From NCBI GenBank assembly GCA_002162925.1, contig MABC01000086.1, positions 1 through 43,337 on the forward strand: a stretch of 43,337 bases of DNA, written 5' to 3'. The notes beneath the pieces were generated by a model. It did not search any database. It was not told the origin of the DNA and was given only the letters and a program-made list of their open reading frames with translations. Made by a program: the position numbers and the translations under genes. The stretch is from Thalassotalea sp. 42_200_T64 (GTDB taxonomy: Bacteria > Pseudomonadota > Gammaproteobacteria > Enterobacterales > Alteromonadaceae). This document shows, one piece after another, positions 8,401 through 15,753 of the stretch; position 1 is the first letter of the stretch, and every line of letters begins with the position of its first letter.

Positions 8401-8656
8401 TGCCTTGTACCGACTCAAGCGCTTCTTCGACTTTAATGGTGATGCCTTCTTCCACTTCTTGTGGCGCCGCACCAGAATAAATCGCCCGGTATTCCAGCCA
8501 GTTGATTTCAATTTGCGGGAAAAATTGTTTACGAATGGTGCCCATCGTTAACAAACCACCAACAATAATGATGATCATTAACAGATTTGCGGCAACCGGG
8601 TTGCGCGCAAACCAAGAAATAAGACCTGTTTTCGGGTCTATATTAGCGTCTATCAT
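5492..8656 (-). CDS. RND-family efflux transporter, inner-membrane permease
   Basis: A 1054-residue AcrB/MexB superfamily protein. It has an N-terminal TM helix (NPVAANLLMIIIIVGGLLTM), a large periplasmic porter loop, TM2-6, a second porter loop (about 560-850) and TM8-12 ending near residue 1035. Proton-relay acids are present in TM4 (LGIVVDDAIVMGESAH); the TM10 counterpart is GVVVNDSLVMIDYVNRAR. It would export lipophilic or amphiphilic compounds by proton antiport as a trimer with a periplasmic adaptor and an outer-membrane TolC-type channel. The adaptor gene lies immediately upstream and overlaps by 4 bases (ATGA). No TolC gene is nearby, so a shared channel is likely. The substrate cannot be told from sequence. 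Confidence 0.92.
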   Translation of the reverse strand: MIDANIDPKTGLISWFARNPVAANLLMIIIIVGGLLTMGTIRKQFFPQIEINWLEYRAIYSGAAPQEVEEGITIKVEEALESVQGIERAITYSARNASFGWFKVSENYDPQIVLEEVKSQIDSISSFPAGMERPTVERIKMRQEVLYISLFGNLDQKQLKELGGKIHDEIQRLPLVNISEFRSGLNYEIGIEVSKDKLREYNLSFTDVANAVRNWSRNMSAGQIRAENGYINLRVENQAYIGHEFENLPLITRTDGSTVLLGEIAKISDDFEQGIQYSKFNGKNSVTFFIGAAEDQSITDVAKVVKQYVANKQELLPEGVELETWVDMTGYLEQRLDMMVTNLLSGAVLVFLMLAIFLRVRLAFWVMMGLPVCFLGTLLLMPMEMIDVTINVTSLFAFILVLGIVVDDAIVMGESAHTEVEEKGHTVDNVIRGVKRVAMPATFGVLTTIAAFLPFTMGDGPSSAWGQAIGYVVVLCLIFSLIESKLILPAHLARMKPKIFNPKNPLDRLRAFIDRNLKTFIEHKYRPMIKKAVTYRYAVVCIFVGLILLCAGLFESGIVRFVGQPKIPHDFPRITLEMNLDSSEQATLAAIKAIEKSLYEVDAQVEQDFGIKMISDMQVNLRSRTEAMVMVKLIDPELRPINTFELAERWRANMPLIPGMKSLDTQDNLFGNDRDDGDISFRLEGSDDQQLLSASKDLKEKLNSLVGVSDVTDSRMNIAREVQFKLKPLAYSMGLTLADVASQVGHSFYGIEAQRILRDGEEIKVMIRYPLEQRSSIGHVDDVLIYAPNGAEVPLSEIADIEVTNGVSQIRRENGSRTINVWAKVDAEQTEPFKIAKDIRDNFIPKLLKQYPLVKSEVSGRIQEEIESANTQFRDFIVSLLIIYSLLAIPLKSYSQPLIIMSVIPFGIIGAVIGHMVLGMDLSILSMFGLIAAAGVVVNDSLVMIDYVNRARAAGIKTKVAVVEAGCNRFRAILLTSLTTFIGLVPIMMETSMQAKLVVPMAVSLGYGVLFATVVTLVLIPCLYIVIDDVKALFARIFKGGKGKNLAVELANES

Positions 8657-9840
8657 TTGGTTTCACCCTCAAGCGCTATCTGCGTTTCGCCAAGCGGTTC
8701 CGACTCTTCTTCACTATCGTCACCAATGAGCGATAACTGCATGCCCGCCAAAGGAAAATCAAGCGCTGAGGTAATGATCAAATCACCGCTCTTCAGACCA
8801 CTGGCAACCACTACCTGGCTCCCCTGTTGGCGCAGTATTTCAATGTTTTTGAAACGTAGCTTTTTGTCTTTATCCATGACCGCAACTTGTGAGTTATTGA
8901 CTAAGTAACGAGGCACTAATACGGCTGAAGCAACATTAATTCCACTGATCGTGGCATTGACGTAGGTACCGTAACGGATAGCTTGTTTATCACTTTTCAA
9001 ACCATAAGGGTCTTGTATTTCAGCAACCAGGTAATTCATTCTTGAATCTTTATCGATCACCCCTTCCGAGCGAGCAATGGTTGCCTGCCATTGAATTTCG
9101 CCACCGGAGAATTTGCTGGTGAGTGTGACTTTTGCCTGCACTCCCTGATTTAATAAGAATTGTAATTGGTTATCGGCAACCGGCAATCTTACTTTTGCCA
9201 CCGCAATATTGAGCAATTTGCCAATGTAGCTACCGACACCAACAAAAGACCCTAAACCTATTTTTCTGTCACTGATCATCGCATCGTAGGGCGCGATTAT
9301 TTTCGTGCGTTCGAGATTTCTGGTGGCACGTTTTACCGCCGCTTCTGCCGCTTTTACTCTGGCCATTTCTTGCGCTAATTGTGGTTTACGCAAACTTAAC
9401 TCAGTAGGCGAAGTATCCTTAATACGCTGCCATTCTCTTTCTGCCACTTTACCTTGCGCTTTTTCCAATTCAAGCGAGGCGATTGCCGAGGCCAGATTGG
9501 CATCGGCATCGATTAGCGATGCTTCATAATCACTGGGATCTATGGTCGCTAACAACTGGCCTTTTTTAATCAAACCACCACGCACAAAATCGTCCGATAA
9601 CGACACAATTTGACCGCTCACCTGAGCCACTAGCTCAGTTTCATATTTCGGCTGAACAATGCCGTAAGATTCAACCGATAAATTCAGTGGCGCTACTTCC
9701 ACTTCTTGTACCGCAACAATCGGCGTGGTATCTACCACTTTTTTCTCTTCGGGCGGTTTTTTCATGCCCGCCAGAAGAGAATAGGCACCAACGCCAATGA
9801 TTAGAAATACAATAGGGAATATTATTTGTTTTTTAGTCAC
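8653..9840 (-). CDS. RND efflux periplasmic adaptor (membrane fusion protein)
   Basis: About 395 residues from a GTG at 9840, chosen because gagg sits 6 bases upstream; an in-frame TTG at 9852 would overlap that SD. The N-terminal anchor is KKQIIFPIVFLIIGVGAYSLLAG. Next come the lipoyl half-motif (GQIVSLSDDFVRGGLIKKGQLLATID), an alpha-hairpin rich in A/E/K (about 115-180), the second lipoyl half (APYDAMISDRKIGLGSFV), and beta-barrel and membrane-proximal domains. This is the HlyD/AcrA order. It links the permease encoded downstream to an outer-membrane channel. The stop overlaps the permease start, so the two are translated together. The Glu-rich tail (DDSEEESEPLGE) is unusual but harmless-looking. 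Confidence 0.9.
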   Translation of the reverse strand: MTKKQIIFPIVFLIIGVGAYSLLAGMKKPPEEKKVVDTTPIVAVQEVEVAPLNLSVESYGIVQPKYETELVAQVSGQIVSLSDDFVRGGLIKKGQLLATIDPSDYEASLIDADANLASAIASLELEKAQGKVAEREWQRIKDTSPTELSLRKPQLAQEMARVKAAEAAVKRATRNLERTKIIAPYDAMISDRKIGLGSFVGVGSYIGKLLNIAVAKVRLPVADNQLQFLLNQGVQAKVTLTSKFSGGEIQWQATIARSEGVIDKDSRMNYLVAEIQDPYGLKSDKQAIRYGTYVNATISGINVASAVLVPRYLVNNSQVAVMDKDKKLRFKNIEILRQQGSQVVVASGLKSGDLIITSALDFPLAGMQLSLIGDDSEEESEPLGETQIALEGETK

Positions 9841-9910
9841 ACTACACCTCAAAGGGAAGACTCTCTATGGTATATGTTAACGAGCTGTAGTCAAAAGTAA
9901 CCTGAAAAAA

Positions 9911-9927
9911 TGTAAACACATGTTACA
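9911..9927. promoter_or_regulatory. Candidate operator for the RND efflux operon
   Basis: The imperfect palindrome tgtaaacacatgttaca (arms tgtaa/ttaca) lies about 70 bases upstream of the adaptor start. Efflux operons are usually under a TetR- or MarR-type repressor. No such gene adjoins this operon, so the regulator is unknown. Confidence 0.3.
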
Positions 9928-10088
9928 GATAGGATTTAGGTACAACTTTAGACTATATCGATAAACACTGGCTTGCAGCATATGTATGAAACTTTTCGCA
10001 TAAAAGATTTACTGAGCTGGTGGCAATGCGGATAGCACTCACGCCTTCCAAAGGCATTCTGCCTGCCAGGTATAAGTGCGTCCAAGCA

Positions 10089-10434
10089 CTAAACCTTGAT
10101 AAATATTTTGTGCTTAAACATCCAGGCCAGTAATAACCATTGTAGAGCCAGAACGACAATAATTGCCCAAAGGGCCTGCCAAGGTGCGCTTAATGCATTG
10201 ATAAAACCACCAACTAAACTGTTGGCTATATAATGCCAATTAACCAGGCTTGTGGCCAAATATATGATGATAGAATTCATCCCGATGATGGCGAAAGGTT
10301 TCGCCCAGCTTTACCAGCTTTGCATATCGATAAGGTAGTAAAACAGAGCTAAAAACAACACACTCCAACCAGAAGTGACCAACACGAAAGACGGCGTCCA
10401 TAAGGTTTCATTCACTGACAGTAGCGATGAAGGT
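10089..10434 (-). pseudogene. Remnant of a NagX/DUF5009-type membrane acyltransferase-like gene (C-terminus only)
   Basis: Read on the minus strand, 10434 to 10089 gives LSVNETLWTPSFVLVTSGW..., then FYYLIDMQSW, an in-frame TAA, and SWAKPFAIIGMNSIIIYLAT followed by two more hydrophobic helices to the stop. This matches the C-terminal membrane part of the DUF5009/heparan-alpha-glucosaminide N-acetyltransferase-like family (NagX of marine chitin-utilisation loci). The N-terminal two-thirds is missing and an internal stop is present, so the gene is dead. Nothing coding was recognised in the flanks 9853-10088 and 10435-10588, apart from a short open plus-strand stretch near 10460-10575 with no known similarity. 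Confidence 0.6.
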
Positions 10435-10588
10435 CGAAATCTTCGAAATTGCTATTATTAAATAACCTATCGCAAGCAAAAGACGGAATATCAAGCCGAA
10501 TAAGTTTTCCCATTGAACCTTGGATTAGTTCTGGCACCGATATTAATAACCGACTACAATCAAAAAAACCCTTAGAAGATTTTCTATT

Positions 10589-11044
10589 ATGCTGACAAAA
10601 ATTCGAATTTTTATCCGAAACCTGCAACAAGACAGTGTTGTAAATAATACTCTGTCATTAGAAATTGCCACCGCCGTGCTGCTGTTTGAAGTAATGCGCG
10701 CCGATCATAAATACGAAGATGAAGAAAAAGCAAAAGTGATTGAATTATTGCAACAGCATTTTCAATTAGACAAAAGCGAAGTGAATGACATTTTGGCGCT
10801 TGCCGAAGACGAGTCTCATCATGCCAACGACTTTTATCGCTACACCACCTTAATCAATGAGCAATACGAGCTTGCTGACAGGATTAAAATTGTCGAATCG
10901 TTATGGCAAGTCGCCTATTCAGACGGTCATTTAGACGTGATTGAAGAGCACATCATCCGTAAAATTGCCGATTTATTGCATTTACGCCATGGTGAATACA
11001 TTCAATGCAAATTAAAAATTCAAAACCAGCAGAGCAATGATTAA
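10589..11044 (+). CDS. TerB-family (tellurite-resistance-like) small acidic protein
   Basis: A 151-residue, mostly helical acidic protein. The pattern LEIATAVLLFEVMRADHKYEDEEKAKVIELL (about 25-55) and its second-half echo RIKIVESLWQVAYSDGHLDVIEEHIIRKIADLLHL (about 100-135) are the duplicated helical halves of the TerB/COG4103 fold, each with the A-D-x-x-x/S-D-G acidic turn that binds metal in TerB. It stands alone, not in a ter operon, as is usual for this proteobacterial subgroup, whose role is unknown. It precedes a CvfB-like gene in the same direction by 65 bases. Confidence 0.75.
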   Translation: MLTKIRIFIRNLQQDSVVNNTLSLEIATAVLLFEVMRADHKYEDEEKAKVIELLQQHFQLDKSEVNDILALAEDESHHANDFYRYTTLINEQYELADRIKIVESLWQVAYSDGHLDVIEEHIIRKIADLLHLRHGEYIQCKLKIQNQQSND

Positions 11045-11109
11045 AGAAGATCGTATTTGCGGTTTTAGCCGTGTTACAATTGCGCCATCACTCCCCTTAA
11101 GGAACACAA

Positions 11110-12141
11110 ATGGCAAGCATAGGTAAAATAAACACCCTCAAAGTATTAAAACTCACCGATTTTGGTGCCTACCTTGATGGTGATGATTTAGGCGAAATTT
11201 TATTGCCAAATCGCTACCTGCCTGAAAGTTGTGCTGAAGGGCAAGACGTTGCTGCTTTTATCTATTTCGATTCTAGCGATCGCCTTATTGCTACCACCGA
11301 AACGCCAAAAGGTCAGGTGGAGGATTTTGTCAGTTTAAAGGTGGTACAAGTGAATCAAATTGGCGCATTTTTAGACTGGGGCCTGCCGAAAGATTTATTA
11401 GTACCGTACAACCAGCAACATCGTAAAATGGTGGTGGATAAATACTACCTGGTAAAAATTTATCGTGATTTACATACCGACAGATTGGCGGCATCGAGCA
11501 AGCTTGATAAATATTTAGATATTTGGCCGGCAAATTATGAAATCGGCGAACGGGTGAATATTACCGTTGGCGATAAAACCGATTTAGGCTTTAAAGCAAT
11601 TATCAACGATAAAAACTGGGGCTTGCTGTACGACAATGAGATATTCCAACCCTTGCGGGTGGGTAAAAAAACCATTGCTTATGTGAAAAACATGCGTCCC
11701 GATGGCCGCGTAGATCTGACGTTAACTCGCACCGGCATCGGCAAAATAAACGACTTTGCGCCGGTTTTTATCCAGTACTTACAAGACAATGATGGTATCA
11801 GCAGCATCATTGACAAAAGCACGCCTGAGCTTATCCAACAAACCTTTGGAGTGAGTAAAAAAACCTTTAAAAGTACCGTAGGTAATTTATTAAAGAAAGG
11901 CCGGGTAACGATTGAGGCCGATGGCATTCATTATGTAGCCAACCCACAACCGAAAAAAACCACGGCCGCCACAAAACCAGAGACTCGCCAGAAAGCTGGA
12001 AATAAAACCGGGCAAGCGAACGCAAAACAAAATCGCAACAGTGATAAGCCAAGAGCGAAACCAGCCAAAAAGAAAGCTGATGCTAAAGAGTCAGCTAAGC
12101 CGAAAGAGAAATTTGATTGGAGCAAGCGCTCAAAGAGCTAG
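11110..12141 (+). CDS. CvfB/YitL-like S1-domain RNA-binding protein
   Basis: 343 residues, started at the ATG with aagga 7 bases upstream. It contains consecutive S1-like OB folds: IGKINTLKVLKLTDFGAYLDGDDLGEILLP (3-32), FVSLKVVQVNQIGAFLDWGLPKDLLVPY (about 74-101), and a third around IGERVNITVGDKTDLGFKAIINDKNWGLLY. A winged-helix segment follows (INDFAPVFIQYLQDNDGISSIIDKSTPELIQQTFGVSKKTFKSTVGNLLKKG). This is the CvfB layout. Beyond residue 285 is a low-complexity Lys/Ala/Pro-rich tail absent from short homologues, probably disordered and RNA-binding. CvfB relatives affect RNA stability and virulence gene expression in Firmicutes; the role here is not known. Confidence 0.85.
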   Translation: MASIGKINTLKVLKLTDFGAYLDGDDLGEILLPNRYLPESCAEGQDVAAFIYFDSSDRLIATTETPKGQVEDFVSLKVVQVNQIGAFLDWGLPKDLLVPYNQQHRKMVVDKYYLVKIYRDLHTDRLAASSKLDKYLDIWPANYEIGERVNITVGDKTDLGFKAIINDKNWGLLYDNEIFQPLRVGKKTIAYVKNMRPDGRVDLTLTRTGIGKINDFAPVFIQYLQDNDGISSIIDKSTPELIQQTFGVSKKTFKSTVGNLLKKGRVTIEADGIHYVANPQPKKTTAATKPETRQKAGNKTGQANAKQNRNSDKPRAKPAKKKADAKESAKPKEKFDWSKRSKS

Positions 12142-12163
12142 CGTGCAGATTTTGCTAAACAAC

Positions 12164-12193
12164 AAAAATAGGGGCATTCGCCCCTATTTTTTT
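12164..12193 (+). terminator. Intrinsic terminator after the CvfB-like gene
   Basis: Stem aaaaataggggc / gcccctattttt with a 3-4 base loop and a T-run. It lies 22 bases after the stop codon. Confidence 0.88.
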
Positions 12194-12285
12194 GCATTAC
12201 GCGAAGTTAAAACCCCGCCAACCATCGGACACACTTTCTGGGACGGTATGATCCACTTCAGGCAGGAGCCTTTAGAGTGGGCTTG

Positions 12286-13071
12286 TCATTGCGATGAATA
12301 ATTTTTGGCAATTTGATTGATGGTAATACTGCCTATAATGGCAACTATCGCCAATGACCAAACAATTGCGGCACCACTAGGTAAATCCCACAGTGCAGAC
12401 GCTATAAGGCCAAGTAGATAAGCCACAAAGCCAATCAAGTAGGCACTTGGCATTTTAAAGCGGGCAAACTTCGCCGTTGCCAACGCCGGAATGATCAAAG
12501 TACTAAACACTAAAAATACGCCCACCATTTGTACCGAACTGGTGATCGCCAGAGCAAAGATAAAATAAAACCATTTGCCCGTTAGCAAATTCGGTTTGCC
12601 CACCATTAGCAGCAAAATGATGGCAGATAAAACCATATGCACATATAAATCGCTAAACCTGACCCAGATAATTTGACCCGAGAGCACCTGCTTTAATAAA
12701 TCACCACCGTGCGGATCATTGGCCAACAGCAAATATGCTGCCGTTGCCGACAATACATACAAACAACCGATTAACGCTTCCAATTGCGGCTTGGCAAAAC
12801 GTTCAAATAAGGCAATGATACCTGCGCCACTTAACGCAAAAACCGCAGCGGTTAGGTAATTGGCCCCAGGTAAATGGTGGCCAAAATCCGTGGTAGCTAC
12901 CACCACCGCACCTAATCCGGCAATTTGTGCGATGGCCAAATCTATGAAAATTATTCCCCGTTTAAGCACCTGATAACCTAATGGTACGTGGGTACTTAAC
13001 ACCAATAATCCAGCAACCAAAGCAGGCAATAAAATTTCAAACAATTCAAACATTTCAAACATTTCAAACAT
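12286..13071 (-). CDS. Zinc/metal ABC transporter permease (ZnuB-like, ABC-3 family)
   Basis: A 261-residue polytopic membrane protein of the ABC-3 family with about eight hydrophobic segments. Family motifs include LGYQVLKRGIIFIDLAIAQIAGLGA (about 31-55) and VQMVGVFLVFSTLIIPALAT (about 180-200). It would form the membrane channel for Zn or Mn delivered by the ZnuA-like protein encoded 14 bases upstream. The ABC ATPase normally in this operon is absent, so the ATPase must come from elsewhere. The N-terminus MFEMFEMFELFE comes from a 9-bp tandem repeat and offers in-frame ATGs at 13071, 13062 and 13053. The first is preferred because aaaggg lies about 10 bases ahead. Assignment to zinc rests on the neighbours. 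Confidence 0.88.
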   Translation of the reverse strand: MFEMFEMFELFEILLPALVAGLLVLSTHVPLGYQVLKRGIIFIDLAIAQIAGLGAVVVATTDFGHHLPGANYLTAAVFALSGAGIIALFERFAKPQLEALIGCLYVLSATAAYLLLANDPHGGDLLKQVLSGQIIWVRFSDLYVHMVLSAIILLLMVGKPNLLTGKWFYFIFALAITSSVQMVGVFLVFSTLIIPALATAKFARFKMPSAYLIGFVAYLLGLIASALWDLPSGAAIVWSLAIVAIIGSITINQIAKNYSSQ

Positions 13072-13072
13072 T
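13032..13072 (-). repeat. 9-bp tandem repeat at the permease start codon
   Basis: On the minus strand, about four copies of aatgtttga (the last as attgtttga) encode M-F-E/L-F-E. Copy-number change stays in frame and adds or removes start codons, altering the distance from the SD to the ATG. Confidence 0.7.
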
Positions 13073-13085
13073 GATATTCTGCCCT

Positions 13086-14006
13086 TTAGTTCATTTTAGC
13101 TGACAGCAACATGGCTATTTGTCTATCCATTAAAGAAAACAAATCATTCGCATGCTTGTCGCCACCCACGGTATAAGGTAACTGTATACGAGTCACATCG
13201 GTTTTATCTGCTAACCACTTTGCCGCTTTCGCATCTTGGTAACCGGTATACAGCACCAGCTTAACTTGTTGTTCATTAACAATATCGAGTAACTTAAGTA
13301 AATGCGTACTGCTTGGCGGCAAACCCGGCTTAGGCTCTAAATCTGCTACTTTTTCCACGCCTAAAAAATCCAATAAGTAGCGAAACGAAGAGTGATAGGT
13401 GATCACTTTCATCCCTTTGAGCGGCTTAGCTTGCTGCTGCCATTTTTGGGTAGATAGTTGCCAACGCTGCTCAAAGCTTGCCAAGTTTTGTTGATAAAGC
13501 TCACGGTTGCTATCATCAAGTTGACTAAGCTTTGCGGTAAGAGCTATGGCCAGTTGCCCAACACGAATGGGGTCTAAGTGCACATGCGGATTGCCTAGAG
13601 TATGAACATCTCCCATTGATCGGTCGACGTTCACCGGGATGTCCAGGTTGTCCACATGATCTGCCGCATAAAACAGGCCTTTATCGGTTGTTTGCACCTG
13701 GCGATTATTCGATTTCATTTGCAGCATAGGTAACCAGCCTATTTCTAAATCGGCCCCTGCACATACCACTAAGTCGGCGCGACGCATTTTAGCAATCAAA
13801 CTCGGCCTCGCCTGGATAAAATGCGGATCTTGTTGTGCCGTTGTCGCGGAAAATATATTGGCAGTTTCACCGGTTATTTCTGCTGCCAACGCGGCATATT
13901 CCGGTTCACAGGCAAAAATATTCAATTCGGCTTTTGCCGGAAAAATCGCGCCCGCAATGAAACTGCCGGCCAATATTAATGTTTGCTTAAAATTGATGCG
14001 CACCAT
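13086..14006 (-). CDS. Zinc ABC transporter substrate-binding protein (ZnuA-like, cluster A-1)
   Basis: 306 residues with a signal peptide (QTLILAGSFIAGAIFPAKA) and a mature start LNIFACEPEYAALAAEITG typical of cluster 9/A-I metal binders. Candidate metal ligands are in LGNPHVHLDPIRVGQL (H142), VITYHSSFRYLLDFLG (H206) and a C-terminal acidic residue. The signature EPKPGLPPSSTHLLKLL is present. The His-rich flexible loop seen in E. coli ZnuA is lacking; the preceding porin-like protein carries such a loop instead. The start overlaps the porin gene by 20 bases and the stop is 14 bases from the permease, so the three form one operon. Confidence 0.9.
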   Translation of the reverse strand: MVRINFKQTLILAGSFIAGAIFPAKAELNIFACEPEYAALAAEITGETANIFSATTAQQDPHFIQARPSLIAKMRRADLVVCAGADLEIGWLPMLQMKSNNRQVQTTDKGLFYAADHVDNLDIPVNVDRSMGDVHTLGNPHVHLDPIRVGQLAIALTAKLSQLDDSNRELYQQNLASFEQRWQLSTQKWQQQAKPLKGMKVITYHSSFRYLLDFLGVEKVADLEPKPGLPPSSTHLLKLLDIVNEQQVKLVLYTGYQDAKAAKWLADKTDVTRIQLPYTVGGDKHANDLFSLMDRQIAMLLSAKMN

Positions 14007-15234
14007 GAGCTCCTAATGCCATTGAAAACTGTAGAGTTATTTGATCATCACTGAGATGTTCGGTCGACTTGTCCCGATTGTATTGCAAGCGCACCGTTGA
14101 AAAGTGTGAATGCCGATATTCGAGCATTGCGGTGGCGACGCTTGGTTTAAAACCATCCGCGAAAGGCTTATCAAAATCGATTTCTGAATAACGTAAGCCG
14201 GTGGCCCAGTTGGGGCTAAGTTGATACACAGCACTCAGATAATAACCGTGGTGCTCAATATCAACCTCGTCGTGATGTTCATCTTCTAATAAAGCAGATT
14301 GTTGGTCATGATGATCATCTTGATGAAGCAATTCGCCCTTTTCCTCAACCAGGAAATACTCCGCTGCCAGGGTAAAATTCTGGTATTTATAGTTGCCATT
14401 TGGTGCCCACTTCCAAACGGCATCAAGGATGTAATAATCTTTTTCCCCGCTAAAAGCACAAGCGCCAAACGCTTGTTCATGCTCATCTTCCAGAAAATCC
14501 GTATCATGTTCTTCCTCATGCCCTTCCTCATGCCCTTCTTCATGGTCTTCTTCATGAGCATGATCACCACAATAGCCTTCGTCATTATCAAAACCAAGGT
14601 GGGCTAAACCAAGTTGCCAGCTGTGTTCATGGTTAAAATCACCGCCGGTTTTCACAAAAAACGATTGTGCACCTATACCATCGCCAGATGCATACGCCGG
14701 CATTTTCCCGCCTTTAAATAATTCTGCGCCTAATTCAAGATAAACATCAGTAGGAGCAAGCCAGGATAAACGCGCACCATCATCGAAATAATGGCCATTG
14801 ATAAAAGCACGATATAGCAGTGGTCGGTCGGCAAAGCTGTCGGTATGGGCGTGTTTGCCATTAAGGTAACCAACATTTGACAGGAAACGTCCCGCTCGAA
14901 ACGACAAATCATACGGCAATGCCGTGGTTTGTATAAACGCTTCTTCCAGCTCTATTTCGGTTTCGCCATCATGCTCATCGAGCACCAACGTCATTTTGCC
15001 AAAGAACAGATCATCGATGGGGGCACTAATGGATAATTCGGTGTGATCGGTCCAGAAGCCGCTTTTTAAGCCGGCAGCATGTTCATCAACACCATAGCCA
15101 GCTATGCCTTGAAAGTCTTCACGTTCGGTATAGCCAACGTTGATAATAGCACTGATATTTATATTTTCAGCCGCTTGCACTGAACCGCAAGCAGCTGCGA
15201 AAACCACGGCTGTGGTTAATGTATTTCGTTTCAT
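13987..15234 (-). CDS. Outer-membrane porin-like protein with His/Glu-rich metal-binding loop, zinc-uptake operon
   Basis: 415 residues. The signal peptide is MKRNTLTTAVVFAAACGSVQAA. The mature part has alternating hydrophobic/polar beta-strand pattern throughout (SAIINVGYTERED, LSFRAGRFLSNVGYLNG, VRLQYNRDKS) and ends in a beta-strand with a C-terminal Phe, the outer-membrane barrel signal. Between about residues 220 and 262 is a loop packed with His, Glu and Asp (HAHEEDHEEGHEEG...), bracketed by Cys at GYCGD and GACAF that could form a disulfide. A second H/D-rich segment (LLHQDDHHDQQSALLEDEHHDE) lies near 320-345. The product probably gathers Zn2+ at the surface and passes it through the barrel to the ZnuA-like protein. 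It lacks a TonB plug, so it is not ZnuD. The zinc role is inferred from context and composition. Confidence 0.78.
   Translation of the reverse strand: MKRNTLTTAVVFAAACGSVQAAENINISAIINVGYTEREDFQGIAGYGVDEHAAGLKSGFWTDHTELSISAPIDDLFFGKMTLVLDEHDGETEIELEEAFIQTTALPYDLSFRAGRFLSNVGYLNGKHAHTDSFADRPLLYRAFINGHYFDDGARLSWLAPTDVYLELGAELFKGGKMPAYASGDGIGAQSFFVKTGGDFNHEHSWQLGLAHLGFDNDEGYCGDHAHEEDHEEGHEEGHEEEHDTDFLEDEHEQAFGACAFSGEKDYYILDAVWKWAPNGNYKYQNFTLAAEYFLVEEKGELLHQDDHHDQQSALLEDEHHDEVDIEHHGYYLSAVYQLSPNWATGLRYSEIDFDKPFADGFKPSVATAMLEYRHSHFSTVRLQYNRDKSTEHLSDDQITLQFSMALGAHGAHQF
14511..14558 (-). repeat. 12-bp tandem repeat encoding the His/Glu-rich loop
   Basis: Four near-identical 12-base units (cttcctcatgcc on the plus strand, third and fourth units diverged) encode the repeated H-E-E-G tetrad of the porin loop. 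Each unit is four codons, so expansion or loss keeps the frame and alters the number of metal-binding tetrads. Confidence 0.7.
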
Positions 15235-15292
15235 CTTTATTCCAAAAAATTGTGTTAAATTTTACGGCGCCATAGGGCCATAATTTAAAAGT

Positions 15293-15598
15293 TTATTTTT
15301 TGAAAATAATGGGGGGTGCTCGTGAGCAGAAATGGGTAAACAGCGGCAAATCAAGTGACGATGCTAAATGAGATGCACTTTCGATTAATTGTACGTGCTG
15401 TTGTATCGGGGAATGATGGCTGACGACAAAGTCATCTATGGCCGAGGATAAACAGACCTGACAATGTATTTCTTCAGCAATTGAGTCGTGTTGCAACAAA
15501 TGCTGACTTTTTGCTACTGGCATAAAAAGCAATACGGCCACAATCGTGATTGCAGACCATATATTCGATTTACGTGGGTAGCTGTTTAACAGGCTCAT
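15293..15598 (-). CDS. Small membrane-anchored His/Cys protein at the head of the zinc operon
   Basis: About 101 residues from the ATG at 15598 (MSLLNSYPRKSNIWSAITIV), preferred over an upstream in-frame TTG. One hydrophobic helix (IWSAITIVAVLLFMPVA) is followed by a periplasmic part with QHLLQHDSIAEEIHCQVCLSS, a CxxC pair amid His residues. Small proteins of this look (DUF2946/DUF2607-like) often precede zinc or copper uptake genes in Vibrio and Shewanella relatives, and their function is unknown. It is co-directional with the porin and 58 bases upstream of it. A role in metal handling is inferred from the CxxC/His content and the neighbours. Confidence 0.6.
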   Translation of the reverse strand: MSLLNSYPRKSNIWSAITIVAVLLFMPVAKSQHLLQHDSIAEEIHCQVCLSSAIDDFVVSHHSPIQQHVQLIESASHLASSLDLPLFTHFCSRAPPIIFKK

Positions 15599-15647
15599 AA
15601 TGGTTAAAGCAAAACTCAAGTGATGAATAAAGTGAACATTTTAATTT

Positions 15648-15670
15648 GTGATAACATCAAATTTTAACAC
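15648..15670. promoter_or_regulatory. Candidate Zur-type operator upstream of the zinc operon
   Basis: A 23-bp imperfect palindrome, gtgataacat-3-attttaacac, about 50 bases upstream of the first gene of the zinc operon. The GTxATAA / TTAxxAC arms resemble gammaproteobacterial Zur boxes, but several positions break symmetry. Support is the fit to context plus partial symmetry only. Confidence 0.3.
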
Positions 15671-15728
15671 TATTTCCCGAACCCTGGCTATCAATAATTA
15701 ACAACTTTTTGTAAATTCAATTGACTTG

Positions 15729-15741
15729 CTGGTATTACCAG
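15729..15741. promoter_or_regulatory. Perfect 13-bp palindrome ahead of the MAPEG gene
   Basis: ctggtattaccag is a perfect dyad around a central T and ends 12 bases before the MAPEG start codon. It overlaps the place where a repressor could block initiation. The regulator is unknown. Confidence 0.3.
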
Positions 15742-15753
15742 TTAAGGTGCTAG

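Noticed and set aside
10412..10630. Minus-strand open frame of 72 codons between the NagX remnant and the TerB-like gene
   Set aside because: It overlaps the start of the TerB-like gene and has no family-like pattern or start signal.
14299..14607. Plus-strand open frame rich in Met, Phe and Ile, opposite the porin His-rich loop
   Set aside because: It is the antisense of the HEEG repeats and a by-product of that composition.
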